Position numbers and translations under genes: made by a program
Assembly: GCA_963781155.1 (NCBI GenBank)
Contig: CAWAEC010000006.1
Span: 744,001-808,000 of the forward strand
Length of the DNA: 64,000 nucleotides
Source: PALSA-693 sp963781155
GTDB taxonomy: Bacteria > Actinomycetota > Acidimicrobiia > Acidimicrobiales > Palsa-688
Direction: 5' to 3'
Notes under the pieces: model-generated
Database searches by the model: none
The model's input: only the letters and a program-made list of their open reading frames with translations
Told to the model about the DNA's origin: nothing
Shown here: positions 16,592 to 25,491 of the stretch, piece by piece
Layout of the letters: every line of letters starts with the position of its first letter
Position numbering within the stretch: position 1 is the stretch's first letter

Positions 16592-17785
16592 TCACCAGAT
16601 GCGGCGAAGCTGGGCTCCCTCGCGTCTGGCCCGAAGTTGCTCTTGTCGCTCGCCTGTTGTCACCACAGGCGTGTCCGGGTGCAGGTGGTTCCGCACGTCC
16701 GCAACCGGCACTTTTGTCACGGTCGCTTCCGGGGACTCGTTGGTCCGGTAGAGTCGCATCTGGATGATGCCCCACGGAAAATCGGCTTTGTCCAGCCAGT
16801 TGTGCACACCCGGGTCGTGTTTCGAGATGACCGCCCGGAGCTTGCCGTCAGGGTCGAGACGCGCTTGCACGTCGTTGAGGCTCGACTGGCGGTTTACCCA
16901 GTCGACGGTGGCGAAGCGATCGTCGGCGACGAGGATCTGCCAGTAGTAGCACTCCTGGGGCACGGGCACCTCGACGACCAGGGCCTCGTCGTCATCAATC
17001 AGGTGGATCCCGTCGTAGTACGCCTGCTGGGCCAATCCCCCGGCTTCCTCGATCCACTGCGATCGCAGGAGCACGTTGATTCCGTGATGTTCGCGGTAAT
17101 AGCGGACGAGCTGCATGTCGAACTGGATGGTGCCGTCGATCCATTCCGCCATGTCAGAAAAGCGCCGGGCGATGTCCTCGGAGCTCATATCTTCGCCCGG
17201 GTCATCCAGGCGGTTGACGGCGACGCGGGCGTCGACTTCATTTTTCCAGTCGCACGAACACCTGCGCATCAGGAGCCGCCGGGCGCGGGGGTCGAGTGGC
17301 CACCAGTCACCGGTGTAACCCTCGGGGCGCTCGGCGCTCATGATCACGCTGAAATAGCCTTCGTCACCAAGGGTGACCTGATCGAGGTTGTTGGTCGTCC
17401 GCAGCGGTGGGCCACTGCGACCGCCCATCATGGATGGGCTCAACATGTCCAGCTGTTGCTGGGTGATCTCGATGAAGCGGCTCGTACCCCGGAACCCGGT
17501 GATTTGATAAACGCCGTTGGGGTCGACCTCAGTCGTCGAGTACACATAGTCCGGATTCGGTCCGCCCTGGTCGAAGGCATAGTTCCAGAGAGGCATGAAC
17601 ACGGGCCGACGGGCATCCGTGTAGACGCGACACAGGTACCCGCTGGCGAGGATAGACAGCGCCAGCTTGTTCATGTCCTGCATCTCAGCTTCGGTCGCTC
17701 CGTCTGGTCGCCAGGCGGCCACGAGCTTGTCGGCTACGCCTTGAAGGGCTTTCATCTGGTCGGCCCAGGTCGGCAGGGTGCTCAT
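16592..17785 (-). CDS. DUF1214 domain protein
   Basis: The 397-residue protein belongs to the DUF1214 family, known from the C-terminal pattern HNWLDKADFPWGIIQMRLYR and the upstream PDYVYSTTEVDPNGVYQITG. The biochemical role of the family is unknown; members are often near sulfotransferases and lipid or steroid genes in actinobacteria. There is no signal peptide. It starts 5 nt after the sulfotransferase stop and is the third gene of an operon with an epimerase and that sulfotransferase. A role in handling the sulfated or glycosylated product is only a guess. Confidence 0.8.
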   Translation of the reverse strand: MSTLPTWADQMKALQGVADKLVAAWRPDGATEAEMQDMNKLALSILASGYLCRVYTDARRPVFMPLWNYAFDQGGPNPDYVYSTTEVDPNGVYQITGFRGTSRFIEITQQQLDMLSPSMMGGRSGPPLRTTNNLDQVTLGDEGYFSVIMSAERPEGYTGDWWPLDPRARRLLMRRCSCDWKNEVDARVAVNRLDDPGEDMSSEDIARRFSDMAEWIDGTIQFDMQLVRYYREHHGINVLLRSQWIEEAGGLAQQAYYDGIHLIDDDEALVVEVPVPQECYYWQILVADDRFATVDWVNRQSSLNDVQARLDPDGKLRAVISKHDPGVHNWLDKADFPWGIIQMRLYRTNESPEATVTKVPVADVRNHLHPDTPVVTTGERQEQLRARREGAQLRRIW

Positions 17786-17790
17786 GTGGT

Positions 17791-18934
17791 TCAGCCCTCC
17801 AGTGCCACGTCGAAGTGGCGGATGTAGAAGTCGTAGTCGGAGCGAATCTGGGCAATGCTCAGGCCGAATTGCTCAGCCGTATAGCGATGGATCCCGTGCG
17901 CCCCGACCCGATTCGCCTCCTGCCACTGGAGGATCGTTTGCTCTACGGGAGGGGTGAGCTCGAGCTCCAGCCAGTCGTACACCCGGCGGATCGTGCCTTT
18001 CGGGTCAGCCACCAGATCATGGTGGTGGACATCCAGGAAGCGGTCCTCGCCGATGCGAGTGCGCGCTTCGATGGCATGCTCCATTCCGACGCGCAGATGG
18101 TCGCAGATCTCCCGGCCCAGCCCTTCAAGATCGCGTTCGCCGTCGGCGGGCGGCAAGATAACTGAGACAAAACTGGCATACGACGGAACTGCTTTCGCTG
18201 GGTCCCGGTGGGTCATGATAAAGCGGATATCCGGATAGGCCGACATCAATGCTTCGAGATGAAACTTGTGGTGTGGTGCTTTGAACAACCACAAGTCCGG
18301 GGCGTGTTCGCGATCCCAGTAGCTTGACCACGCGCCGGTGGTACCCGTAGGTGGGTGTGAGGTCAACGCCCCGCCACCAGGCCCGGTAACCGGGGACGGG
18401 CAGCGTCATCTGCTGGCCGTGAAATGCCATTCCGAGCAGCTCAGTGTCCTCCACGGTGGCATCTATCTCGTAAATGTGCATGGCCCGGCGTTCCTCGGGC
18501 TCGGCTTCTCTGGCGTTGATGGCCTGGAGACGCCGCGGATCGGTGGTCTCGGTCTCGGGGGTCGGGGGCGGGCAGGGCTGAGTCTGCTCCCAGGCGCGCA
18601 GGCAGCGAAACTGGCTATCGAGCGAGAGCATGTCCGCAAGGGCGGTGGTACCGGTCCGCGGCAGGCCGTTGATATCCACCGGTCCCCGGATCGTCACCTC
18701 TTCGATCTCGGGATGCTCGGAGTACCAGGCCTCCACCTCGAGACGGTTGACGAGCCGTCTCCGGAAGTCCCTGAGCACGCCCTCGTCGGCCTTCGGGCTG
18801 AGGTCCCCGTCGCGCTCGAGGCTCTCGAGCAGAATGGCCAGGCCATCGCTGAAGTCGCCGGGCCCAAAGTCGGACAGCCCGGACTCTTGCACGGCCTCGG
18901 CTAACAGCTGGTCAGACGCCGGATAGCGAGGCAT
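17791..18934 (-). pseudogene. Sulfotransferase family protein, frameshifted
   Basis: Read through one indel, the gene gives a sulfotransferase of about 380 residues that would move sulfate from PAPS to a hydroxyl group. The first frame holds GLPRTGTTALADML, the 5'-phosphosulfate loop, and LTPTYGYHRRVVKLL. The second holds WLFKAPHHKFHLEALMSAYP, the 3'-phosphate region FIMTHRDPAKAVPSYASF and the C-terminal RVYDWLELELTPP. The frames join around 18310-18340 by removing one base. The gene starts 4 nt after the epimerase stop. A single-base error in the sequence is as likely as true inactivation, because both halves keep all motifs. Confidence 0.8.
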
Positions 18935-18938
18935 CGCC

Positions 18939-19856
18939 TCAGCTGGCCTTGACTCGGTCGGGATAAAAGTGAGCGGCCATGCGGCGGAACCCGTCCCGCC
19001 AATGCACCTGGCACGGACCGGTGATTGATGACCGCCTGGCGTGGTCGCACACGGAACCTATTGAGGCGCCCGGTACCGGCTCCACCGCAACCTCGGCCTC
19101 GACGCCGAGCAGCTCTCCAAAGTAGGCCGACCACTGTTGCACAGTGACCGGCTCGTCGCCGGCCCAGTTGACAATCGACGCCGGCACGCTGGCCACGCCG
19201 AGGAGCGGCTCCAGTTGGGCAACAATATCATCATCATGGATGGGGCTGTAGGGGAGCGGATCCCAGCGAGTCTGGACTGCTTGCCCGGCGGCGATGGCCT
19301 GCAGGTGAAAGCCAGGAAGGCCGCCGCGCTCACCGTAGGCGCTTCCCATCCGGGCGATCGTGATCGGCAGCTGGAATGCCCGGGCACAGTAACGGGCTAC
19401 GCCCTCCTCCGCGATCTTGGTGATCGAATACGGTCTCGGGTGTGGCAAGCCGGCGTCGCCCAATGGGTCCCCCTCCGCAAACGGATGCCAGGGGTCCGGG
19501 TGCGGCTTGTAAAGCGTGACCGTCGACATCACCAGCGCAGCCTTTGCCTGGCGGCAGTGGGAAAGCAGCAGGCCCGTGCCTTCTGCATTTACGCGGAGAC
19601 CCCGTTCGTAGTCGTCGCTGAAATCGGCAGCGATGTGCAGCAGGTAGGTGAAGTCGGTCGGAAGGTCACCGAAGTCGCCCTCCCCGATATCGATCGCGCG
19701 GGTGATGACGCCCAAGGCATCGACTTCTTCGCGTGTGGCCGCGTCGCCGAAGCGCGCGATTCCCCAGACCTCGTTGTCGGGAACGAGTGATCGGGCGAGC
19801 CCGAACGCGATCCGACCAGCCGGTCCGGTTATGAGCACCTTCTCGCCCGTCAGCAT
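18939..19856 (-). CDS. NAD-dependent epimerase/dehydratase family protein
   Basis: The 305-residue protein is an extended short-chain dehydrogenase. It has a variant nucleotide motif VLITGPAGRIAFGLA (GPAGRI in place of GxxGxxG), LLHIAADFSDDYERGLRVNA, a Ser in VMSTVTLYKP and YSITKIAEEGVARYCA as YxxxK. Such enzymes act on nucleotide sugars, sterols or long-chain keto groups. ATG follows a GGGGGGA at a good distance. It leads the operon with the sulfotransferase and DUF1214 genes and is divergent from the thioesterase, with only 58 bp between. The substrate is unknown. Confidence 0.85.
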   Translation of the reverse strand: MLTGEKVLITGPAGRIAFGLARSLVPDNEVWGIARFGDAATREEVDALGVITRAIDIGEGDFGDLPTDFTYLLHIAADFSDDYERGLRVNAEGTGLLLSHCRQAKAALVMSTVTLYKPHPDPWHPFAEGDPLGDAGLPHPRPYSITKIAEEGVARYCARAFQLPITIARMGSAYGERGGLPGFHLQAIAAGQAVQTRWDPLPYSPIHDDDIVAQLEPLLGVASVPASIVNWAGDEPVTVQQWSAYFGELLGVEAEVAVEPVPGASIGSVCDHARRSSITGPCQVHWRDGFRRMAAHFYPDRVKAS

Positions 19857-19902
19857 GTTGTCCCCCCAACGTAGTTATCACCCAACGGCGTTGGCACGGG
19901 CG

Positions 19903-19908
19903 TATGCT
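19903..19908 (+). promoter_or_regulatory. -10 box of a probable leaderless promoter
   Basis: TATGCT lies exactly 6 nt before the GTG at 19915 and there is no Shine-Dalgarno sequence. Transcription would begin at or next to the start codon of the thioesterase gene. Confidence 0.6.
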
Positions 19909-19914
19909 AGCGAC

Positions 19915-20832
19915 GTGGGCCCAGGAGGGGACAGGCCAGGAGGGGACAAGGTTGTCGAGTCGGCGATTCTCGCGTCGCTCGATGAACTGCTCGGAGCTCT
20001 GGATCTGCGACCGATCGGCGACGACATGTTCACGGTGCCGTCCGAGGTCGGCCGGTTCGTGGATCGCGTTTACGGAGGTCAACTCCTCGCCCAGGCGCTC
20101 GTCGCCGCGAGTGCCACCATCGATGGAAAGGATCCGCAGTCACTGCATGCGGCCTTCGTCGAGGCGGGCACCCCGGGCCGGCCGGTCGACCTGGCCGTGG
20201 AACGAGTGCGAGACGGACGTTCCATGTCGACTCGTCGGGTCACTGTGCTTCAGGAGGAACGACCGCGGCTTATCGCGATCGTGTCCTTCCACGCCAACGT
20301 CCCGGGACCGGATCTGACCAGCCCGATTCCACAAGTCCCGCCACCAGAAGCGTTCCCGCTGCTCCAGGACTGGGCAGAGCAGGTTCCGGCCGAGTGGTCT
20401 GCGCAGGCCCGGGGCTGGATCGAGCGGCCACCTCCGTTGGAGATGCGCCTGGGTGAGGCCCTGACCTTCCTGGGTGGGTCGTCGGCGACGGGGGCCCGCT
20501 CGCACTGGATGCGAGTCCCGTGTGACGTGGGTGACGACCCGGCGCTCCACGCCGCGTTGCTCATCTACGCGAGCGATTTCTTTCTGATGGACATGGTGTT
20601 CCGGGCCCATCCTGACGGAGCCGGCCCGGGCAGATTCACCGCCTTCAGCGTTGATCACGCCATCTGGGTTCATCGGCCGGTTCGCTTTGACCGCTGGCAC
20701 CTTCATACTCAAGAGGCACTCGCCATCGTGGGTGATCGCGGCCTCGCCCGCGGCGAGATTCATGACACCGATGGTCACTTGGTGGCTACCGTGATGCAGG
20801 AGGTCCTCGTGCGCCCCATGGCAACCCGATGA
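19915..20832 (+). CDS. Acyl-CoA thioesterase II (TesB-like)
   Basis: The 305-residue protein is a double hot-dog thioesterase that hydrolyses acyl-CoA to free acid and CoA. The first hot-dog carries VYGGQLLAQALVAASATI and SLHAAFVEAGTP; the second carries HAALLIYASDFFLMDMVF and the C-terminal FSVDHAIWVHRPVRFDRWHL with the conserved Asp-His. The GTG start is set by the -10 box 6 nt upstream and by the alignment of LDELLGALDLRPIGDDMF. A longer frame upstream would overlap the divergent epimerase gene and is not used. Its stop overlaps the next ATG, so it is coupled to the VOC protein. Confidence 0.88.
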   Translation: MGPGGDRPGGDKVVESAILASLDELLGALDLRPIGDDMFTVPSEVGRFVDRVYGGQLLAQALVAASATIDGKDPQSLHAAFVEAGTPGRPVDLAVERVRDGRSMSTRRVTVLQEERPRLIAIVSFHANVPGPDLTSPIPQVPPPEAFPLLQDWAEQVPAEWSAQARGWIERPPPLEMRLGEALTFLGGSSATGARSHWMRVPCDVGDDPALHAALLIYASDFFLMDMVFRAHPDGAGPGRFTAFSVDHAIWVHRPVRFDRWHLHTQEALAIVGDRGLARGEIHDTDGHLVATVMQEVLVRPMATR

Positions 20833-21404
20833 ACGGCCCGCAGCATCGGCTCTTCGAGCAACCCTGGCCTGAGGGCGAGTACCGGTTCTTCCAGCTCGGA
20901 TTCCTCGTCGAGGATATTGTCGGCACCGCCACCGCTTGGGCCCGGGTTTTCGGCGTCGGCCCCTTCCTGGTCAGAGCGAGCAGCGAGACACTCGCGACGT
21001 ACCGGGGCGAACCTGCGCCCATCACACTCGAGGTCGCGGTCGCTCAGGCAGGGCCGGTCCAGATCGAGCTCATGAAGCAGGACTGCGACCGACCGAGCGT
21101 GTTCCGGGAGTGGCTCGGTGGCCGGACGTCAGCCCTCCACCAGCTCTGCACGGTGACCCCGGACTTCGACGGCAAGAAGGCCGAGTACGAGCAACTGGGC
21201 TACGAGTGCGTCTCTGAGATCGACACCGGCGCCTGGCGTCTGGCCTACATCGACACGTCCGCGGACTTTGGCTTCTACACCGAGGTTGTCGAGCAGACGC
21301 CGGACACTCTCAAACAGCTCAGCAGCCTTTCCAAGATGTGCGCCACCTGGGACGGAACCGATCCGGTCCGGGTGCTCACCCGCGACGGCTACCGGGTGCC
21401 ATAG
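20829..21404 (+). CDS. VOC (glyoxalase/bleomycin resistance) superfamily protein
   Basis: The 191-residue product has the paired beta-alpha-beta-beta-beta modules of the VOC fold: FQLGFLVEDIVGTATAWARV followed by GPVQIELMKQ, and SALHQLCTVTPDFDGKKAEY followed by RLAYIDTSADFGFYTEVVE. The His and Glu positions (FQL in place of the usual first His, then IELMKQ, LHQL, YTEVVE) suggest a metal site with at least partial ligands. It overlaps the thioesterase by ATGA, so it probably works on the same acyl-CoA pathway, as methylmalonyl-CoA epimerase-like VOC proteins do. The specific reaction is not assigned. Confidence 0.8.
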   Translation: MNGPQHRLFEQPWPEGEYRFFQLGFLVEDIVGTATAWARVFGVGPFLVRASSETLATYRGEPAPITLEVAVAQAGPVQIELMKQDCDRPSVFREWLGGRTSALHQLCTVTPDFDGKKAEYEQLGYECVSEIDTGAWRLAYIDTSADFGFYTEVVEQTPDTLKQLSSLSKMCATWDGTDPVRVLTRDGYRVP

Positions 21405-21544
21405 TCGATCGGGCGTCCGGATGTGCGGGCCTCCCGTGCGCCTCCGCAAGTCCTCTTGGCACCGGAGCGTTTGCGCTCTGACGCAGCGGGTTTTCATTAC
21501 GGCAGGGCTCGCCGTCTCGGGCGTCTGGCGCTAGTGTCCCGGTG

Positions 21545-22513
21545 ATGCTTGCTCTCCGTTTCGACCTCCGAAACCCCAGCTTCGCCGGCATCTCCGCCTC
21601 GGATCGCGTCCGAGCGGCCATCGAGATGGCAGCCTGGGCGGAGGACCGAGGCGGGGTGGCGATCAGCCTGTCGGAGCACCATGGTTCCGATGACGGCTAT
21701 ATGCCCGCTCCCATCGTCGTCGCTGCCGCGATGGCGGCCAGAACACGCGACATTCGGATCGGCATCGCGGCCCTGATAGCTCCGTTCTACGATCCCTTGC
21801 GTCTGGCTGAGGACCTGGCGGTGCTCGACGGCATCAGCCAGGGACGCATCGACGTGACGATCGCCGGCGGCTACCTTCGGGATGAGTTCGAGATGTTTGG
21901 TGTGCCCACCAACGAGCGGGGACCGCGAACGACCGAGGCTGTCCAAACTCTTCGCCAGGCGTGGACCGGGAAACCCTTCGAGTATCGGGGGCGGATGGTC
22001 CGCGTGACCCCAGAGCCCTACCGCCCAGGTGGTCCCCCCATCATTTTGGGCGGCTCCTCCGATGCGGCAGCCCGGCGCGCCGCCCGGATCGCGGACGGTT
22101 TCGTGCCGTCCAACGACCTCTGCTGGGAGGCTTACCGGGACGAAATGGTAAAGCTCGGCAAGCCCGATCCCGGCCCAAAGCTGATTCCGACGGTTGTCAC
22201 CGTCACCACCCTCGCGGACGACCCCGAAGCCGGTTGGGAAGAGTTCCTGCCCTATTTCATGCACGACATGAACACCTACGGGACGTGGCTCGAGAAGAGC
22301 CATATGGTCGGGCCGTACCACACCTGCACTCCGGAGGAGTTGAAGGCGTCGGGTGCGTACCGTGTGCTGTCGCCCGAGGCGTACGCGGAGGAGTTGCGCA
22401 CTATGGGCCAGTCCGCCTTTGCCTTCTTTCACCCAATGGTCGGCGGCATCCCACCGGAGCGAGGCTGGGAGACGTTGCGCCTGTACGCGGAAAAGGTGCT
22501 TCCCGCCCTGTAG
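21545..22513 (+). CDS. LLM class flavin-dependent oxidoreductase
   Basis: The 322-residue protein is a luciferase-like TIM-barrel enzyme, probably using F420 or FMN. Typical segments are AAWAEDRGGVAISLSEHHGS near residue 32-52, YDPLRLAEDLAVLDGISQGR near residue 85-100 and PIILGGSSDAAARRAARIADG. The Ser-Glu-His near residue 47 sits where family members bind the flavin. ATG at 21545 is favoured: TAGTGT ends 7 nt before it, a leaderless layout, and an in-frame GTG one codon earlier is the alternative. The redox substrate is unknown. It is followed in the same direction by the NDMA-type alcohol dehydrogenase. Confidence 0.85.
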   Translation: MLALRFDLRNPSFAGISASDRVRAAIEMAAWAEDRGGVAISLSEHHGSDDGYMPAPIVVAAAMAARTRDIRIGIAALIAPFYDPLRLAEDLAVLDGISQGRIDVTIAGGYLRDEFEMFGVPTNERGPRTTEAVQTLRQAWTGKPFEYRGRMVRVTPEPYRPGGPPIILGGSSDAAARRAARIADGFVPSNDLCWEAYRDEMVKLGKPDPGPKLIPTVVTVTTLADDPEAGWEEFLPYFMHDMNTYGTWLEKSHMVGPYHTCTPEELKASGAYRVLSPEAYAEELRTMGQSAFAFFHPMVGGIPPERGWETLRLYAEKVLPAL

Positions 22514-22585
22514 TCACAGGAAAATGACCGGTTGAGTCTCAGAACAGAGAAATATCCCACGTGATGTGAGCGGAAGGAGAGAGGC

Positions 22586-23698
22586 ATGCAGACCGAAGCT
22601 GCGATCCTCTGGGAGCCGAAGACCGAATGGAGCGTGGAGTCCATCGAGCTGGACCCTCCGAGGTACGGCGAGGTTCTGGTCCAGCTGGCTGCCTCGGGAA
22701 TGTGTCACTCGGACGAGCACCTCCTGACCGGCGACCTGGGCGGCGTGTTCCCGATCATTGGCGGCCATGAAGGCGCCGGAGTGGTGGCGGACGTGGGAGC
22801 CGGCGTGACCGATCTGGCGCCCGGCGATCACGTCGTCTTCGGATTCGTTCCCGCCTGCGGTCACTGCCCGTCGTGCGCCCGGGGTCGGTCTAATTTGTGC
22901 GATACCGGCGCGGCCCTCTTGATCGGGCGGCAGATGGACGGCACTTCCCGTCACCACGCGCGTGGTGTTGACCTGGCAACCATGGTCTGCCTTGGGACGT
23001 TCAGCAAATACACCGTGGTCAACCAAATGTCGTGCGTGAAAGTCGCCGATGACATCCCGCTGGATTTGGCCTGCCTCGTTGGCTGCGGGGTGACCACCGG
23101 ATGGGGTTCATCGGTGTACGCCGCCGAGGTGGCACCCGGCGACAACGTTGCCGTGATCGGAATCGGTGGTATCGGCGCCGCTGCGGTGCAAGGCGCCCGC
23201 CTGGCTGGTGCCGAGCGGATCTTCGCCATCGACCCGGTGGCCGAAAAACGCAAATTGGCGCCTCGCTTTGGTGCCACACACACCTACGACTCGGTCGAAT
23301 CCGCTTTTGATCCGATCCGCCACGAGACGTTCGGGCGCATGTGCGACAAGATCGTGTGCGCCATGGGGATCGGGCGGGGAAGTCTGATGGCTTCCATCAT
23401 GCGGCTGACCGCGAAGCACGGCCGGGTCGTGGTTACCAATATCCATCCGATGGCCGAGATGGAGGTGACCCTCAACCTGTGCGACTTGACCCTGATGGAG
23501 AAGCAGATCGTGGGAACCATCTTCGGATCGGCCAACATTCGCTACGACATTCCGCACCTCTTGCGTCTGTACCAGCTCGGGCAGCTCGACCTCGAAGGCA
23601 TGGTCACCCGGCGCTACAAGCTCGGTGATGTCAACCAGGGTTACCAGGACATGCGCGACGGCAAGAACATCCGCGGCGTCCTCGTCTACGACGATTGA
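22586..23698 (+). CDS. NDMA-type Zn-dependent alcohol dehydrogenase
   Basis: The 370-residue enzyme is a medium-chain dehydrogenase with a catalytic zinc site (GMCHSDEHLLTGDL, GGHEGAG), a four-Cys structural zinc lobe (CGHCPSCARGRSNLC) and a Rossmann motif (GIGGIGAAAVQGARLAGA). The segments DGTSRHHARGVDLATMVCLG and MCDKIVCAMGIGRGS fit the NDMA-dependent alcohol dehydrogenase family, which carries a bound nicotinamide cofactor recycled by mycofactocin. No mycofactocin genes are in the window. The ATG follows GGAAGGAGAG. It may oxidise methanol or other alcohols to aldehydes handled by the mycothiol-dependent dehydrogenase at 51960. Confidence 0.85.
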   Translation: MQTEAAILWEPKTEWSVESIELDPPRYGEVLVQLAASGMCHSDEHLLTGDLGGVFPIIGGHEGAGVVADVGAGVTDLAPGDHVVFGFVPACGHCPSCARGRSNLCDTGAALLIGRQMDGTSRHHARGVDLATMVCLGTFSKYTVVNQMSCVKVADDIPLDLACLVGCGVTTGWGSSVYAAEVAPGDNVAVIGIGGIGAAAVQGARLAGAERIFAIDPVAEKRKLAPRFGATHTYDSVESAFDPIRHETFGRMCDKIVCAMGIGRGSLMASIMRLTAKHGRVVVTNIHPMAEMEVTLNLCDLTLMEKQIVGTIFGSANIRYDIPHLLRLYQLGQLDLEGMVTRRYKLGDVNQGYQDMRDGKNIRGVLVYDD

Positions 23699-23757
23699 GC
23701 GTTCCCGAGAGGTCGCCGGTACCGGTGGGCCAGCCGAGTGCGTAGAGACACGGCCGG

Positions 23758-24015
23758 TTAGTTTTCCCGGGCCAGAATGTCTGCAGCGGCTCGCATCTGG
23801 CGAGCCAGGTGCTTACGTGCCTCGGACTTGGAAGTCTGGCGCATCTCCTCCTTCGCCTCACGGATGGCGCTACGGAGTCCCTGGACCGCCTCGTGAGCCT
23901 CGGCCGTCGCAGTCCGGACCGCCTCCCGCTCTGCCCCCAGTTGCTCGAGGGCCTGCTTGAGCTCGTCCCGGGCTCGCTCGGCCCGAGCCAGAGTCTCCTC
24001 CAGAGGTTCAACCAT
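23758..24015 (-). CDS. Small coiled-coil protein
   Basis: The 85-residue protein is almost entirely helical and charged, with heptad-like Leu/Ala spacing from residue 5 to 60 (EETLARAERARDELKQALEQ and on) and a basic C-terminal helix KHLARQMRAAADIL. It should dimerise as a coiled coil. The ATG has TAGCCT 6 nt upstream, again a leaderless arrangement. It lies convergent with the alcohol dehydrogenase and just upstream of the GH3 gene in the same direction. Function is unknown. Confidence 0.7.
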   Translation of the reverse strand: MVEPLEETLARAERARDELKQALEQLGAEREAVRTATAEAHEAVQGLRSAIREAKEEMRQTSKSEARKHLARQMRAAADILAREN

Positions 24016-24021
24016 GGTTCC

Positions 24022-24027
24022 AGGCTA
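24022..24027 (-). promoter_or_regulatory. -10 box of a probable leaderless promoter
   Basis: Minus-strand TAGCCT is 6 nt before the ATG at 24015. No Shine-Dalgarno sequence fits. Confidence 0.5.
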
Positions 24028-24040
24028 GTGAGCCACCGGC

Positions 24041-25225
24041 TCAACCCGCCTTGGCGGCCAGGATTCGTTCAACCGAAGCGTCGATCTGGGCCAACGGCAG
24101 GGCGCCACTGCTCACTGCTTGCTCAACCGCGGCGAGGGTGGGCAGCCACTGCGAAGCGTCGATCATGACCATGTCCGCTCCTGCCTCGAGCGCTGCCACC
24201 GCCGCCGCGGGCTGCGAGTAGCCGGCTTGTGAGATGGCGCCGGCGTCGAGGTCATCCGTCAACGCCACGCCATTGAAATGCAGATCCTCCCGCAAGAACC
24301 GGTAGGTGGCCGCGGCCAGGCTCGCGGGAACATCGCCACTCAGGCCCGGAACCTGCGGATGGCCCACCATGACGACCGGCAACTTGGCCGCCACCGCGGC
24401 CTGGAACGGGAGGACATCGTCGGCCTCGAGTTGCGATAGCGGCGGGTCGAGGGCAGGACCAAGGTCGGTGTCGGCGTTGGCGTGACCCAGTCCAGGGAAG
24501 TGCTTGACAACGGGAACGATCCCGGCCGAGCGCAGGCCGTCCGCAAACGCGACGCCGTACGCTGCGGCGACGCGGGGGTCCTGGCTGAAAGATCGGCTGT
24601 CCTCGTCGGCCACCCCGTCGGTCGGGCTTGCCGTATCCAGCACCGGGGCCAGGTCCATCGTCATCCCCAACGCACGCATCGCCGCACCCCGGGCCGCGAC
24701 CATCGACTGAACCTGGGCCGGACTCCACTCGGCTGCCATGGCCCGGGCCGACGGCAGCGGCCCGATCACGTCCGCCAGCCGCTGGATGGCGCCTCCCTCC
24801 TCATCGCTTGACATCCAGGGGATCACCTGGCCCGAACCGGTGGCATCCGCGGCCAACCCGGTGAGACCAGCGCGGATCGTCGGGGCCGACGCGGCCGGGG
24901 GCTCGCCAAAGAAGACGAAAGCACCGACGCCGGCCGACGCGGCCGGCGCCGACGCGGCCAGGTTGCTGAACTGGCCGCTCAGCATGAGAACCTGCTCGAG
25001 GCGACGCGACAGCGTCCAGCCCGAAACGGGATCAACGGACCCCGCCGGCGGTGTCGCGCTCGGCGTCTGCGCCGACGTGGACGGGGCTCCGTGCCCTGAC
25101 CCGGTCGTCGGTGGACCATGAAGGGGAGCGGCCGGGCTGTCTGCAGCAGACCCGTCGGAACTCGGGGCCCGCCCTGATCCGCCGCCACAGCCCGTCAGCG
25201 CCACTACGGCAGCAATCGACACCAC
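24041..25225 (-). CDS. Glycoside hydrolase family 3 lipoprotein (NagZ-like)
   Basis: The 394-residue product is a family 3 beta-N-acetylhexosaminidase-like lipoprotein that would trim muropeptide or glycan sugars outside the membrane. The signature KHFPGLGHANADTD carries the His-Asp dyad near residue 230, and the nucleophile lies in VALTDDLDAGAI. The lipobox ALTGC is followed by a Ser/Pro/Thr linker. The only start in frame is GTG at 25225, which gives a signal peptide without a positive n-region. The 11 codons upstream in the same frame read as a natural basic, Leu-rich n-region but begin with a stop, so a start codon may have been lost or mis-sequenced there. Confidence 0.85.
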   Translation of the reverse strand: MVSIAAVVALTGCGGGSGRAPSSDGSAADSPAAPLHGPPTTGSGHGAPSTSAQTPSATPPAGSVDPVSGWTLSRRLEQVLMLSGQFSNLAASAPAASAGVGAFVFFGEPPAASAPTIRAGLTGLAADATGSGQVIPWMSSDEEGGAIQRLADVIGPLPSARAMAAEWSPAQVQSMVAARGAAMRALGMTMDLAPVLDTASPTDGVADEDSRSFSQDPRVAAAYGVAFADGLRSAGIVPVVKHFPGLGHANADTDLGPALDPPLSQLEADDVLPFQAAVAAKLPVVMVGHPQVPGLSGDVPASLAAATYRFLREDLHFNGVALTDDLDAGAISQAGYSQPAAAVAALEAGADMVMIDASQWLPTLAAVEQAVSSGALPLAQIDASVERILAAKAG

Positions 25226-25491
25226 GGCGAGAAGGAGGGGGCGGGGTCCGCGGTGGAATTTTTAATGAACTGCCCGAGCGGACAATGGCCTTCTGCGGGT
25301 GCGGGTCCAGGGGGTCACGCCAGCGAGGCAAGGTAGCACCCGGCGGGTTCGCTGTCCGGACATGGGAGGGGGCCCGGCCCGACGGCGCTCGGATGACGGG
25401 TCGGTGCCCCTCCCGCTAGGGTGCCCGACGGCAGGTCGGCCTGGTCGACAGGTTGAGCCGTTTCGTCACCACGGGAGGAAGGATAAGTGCG

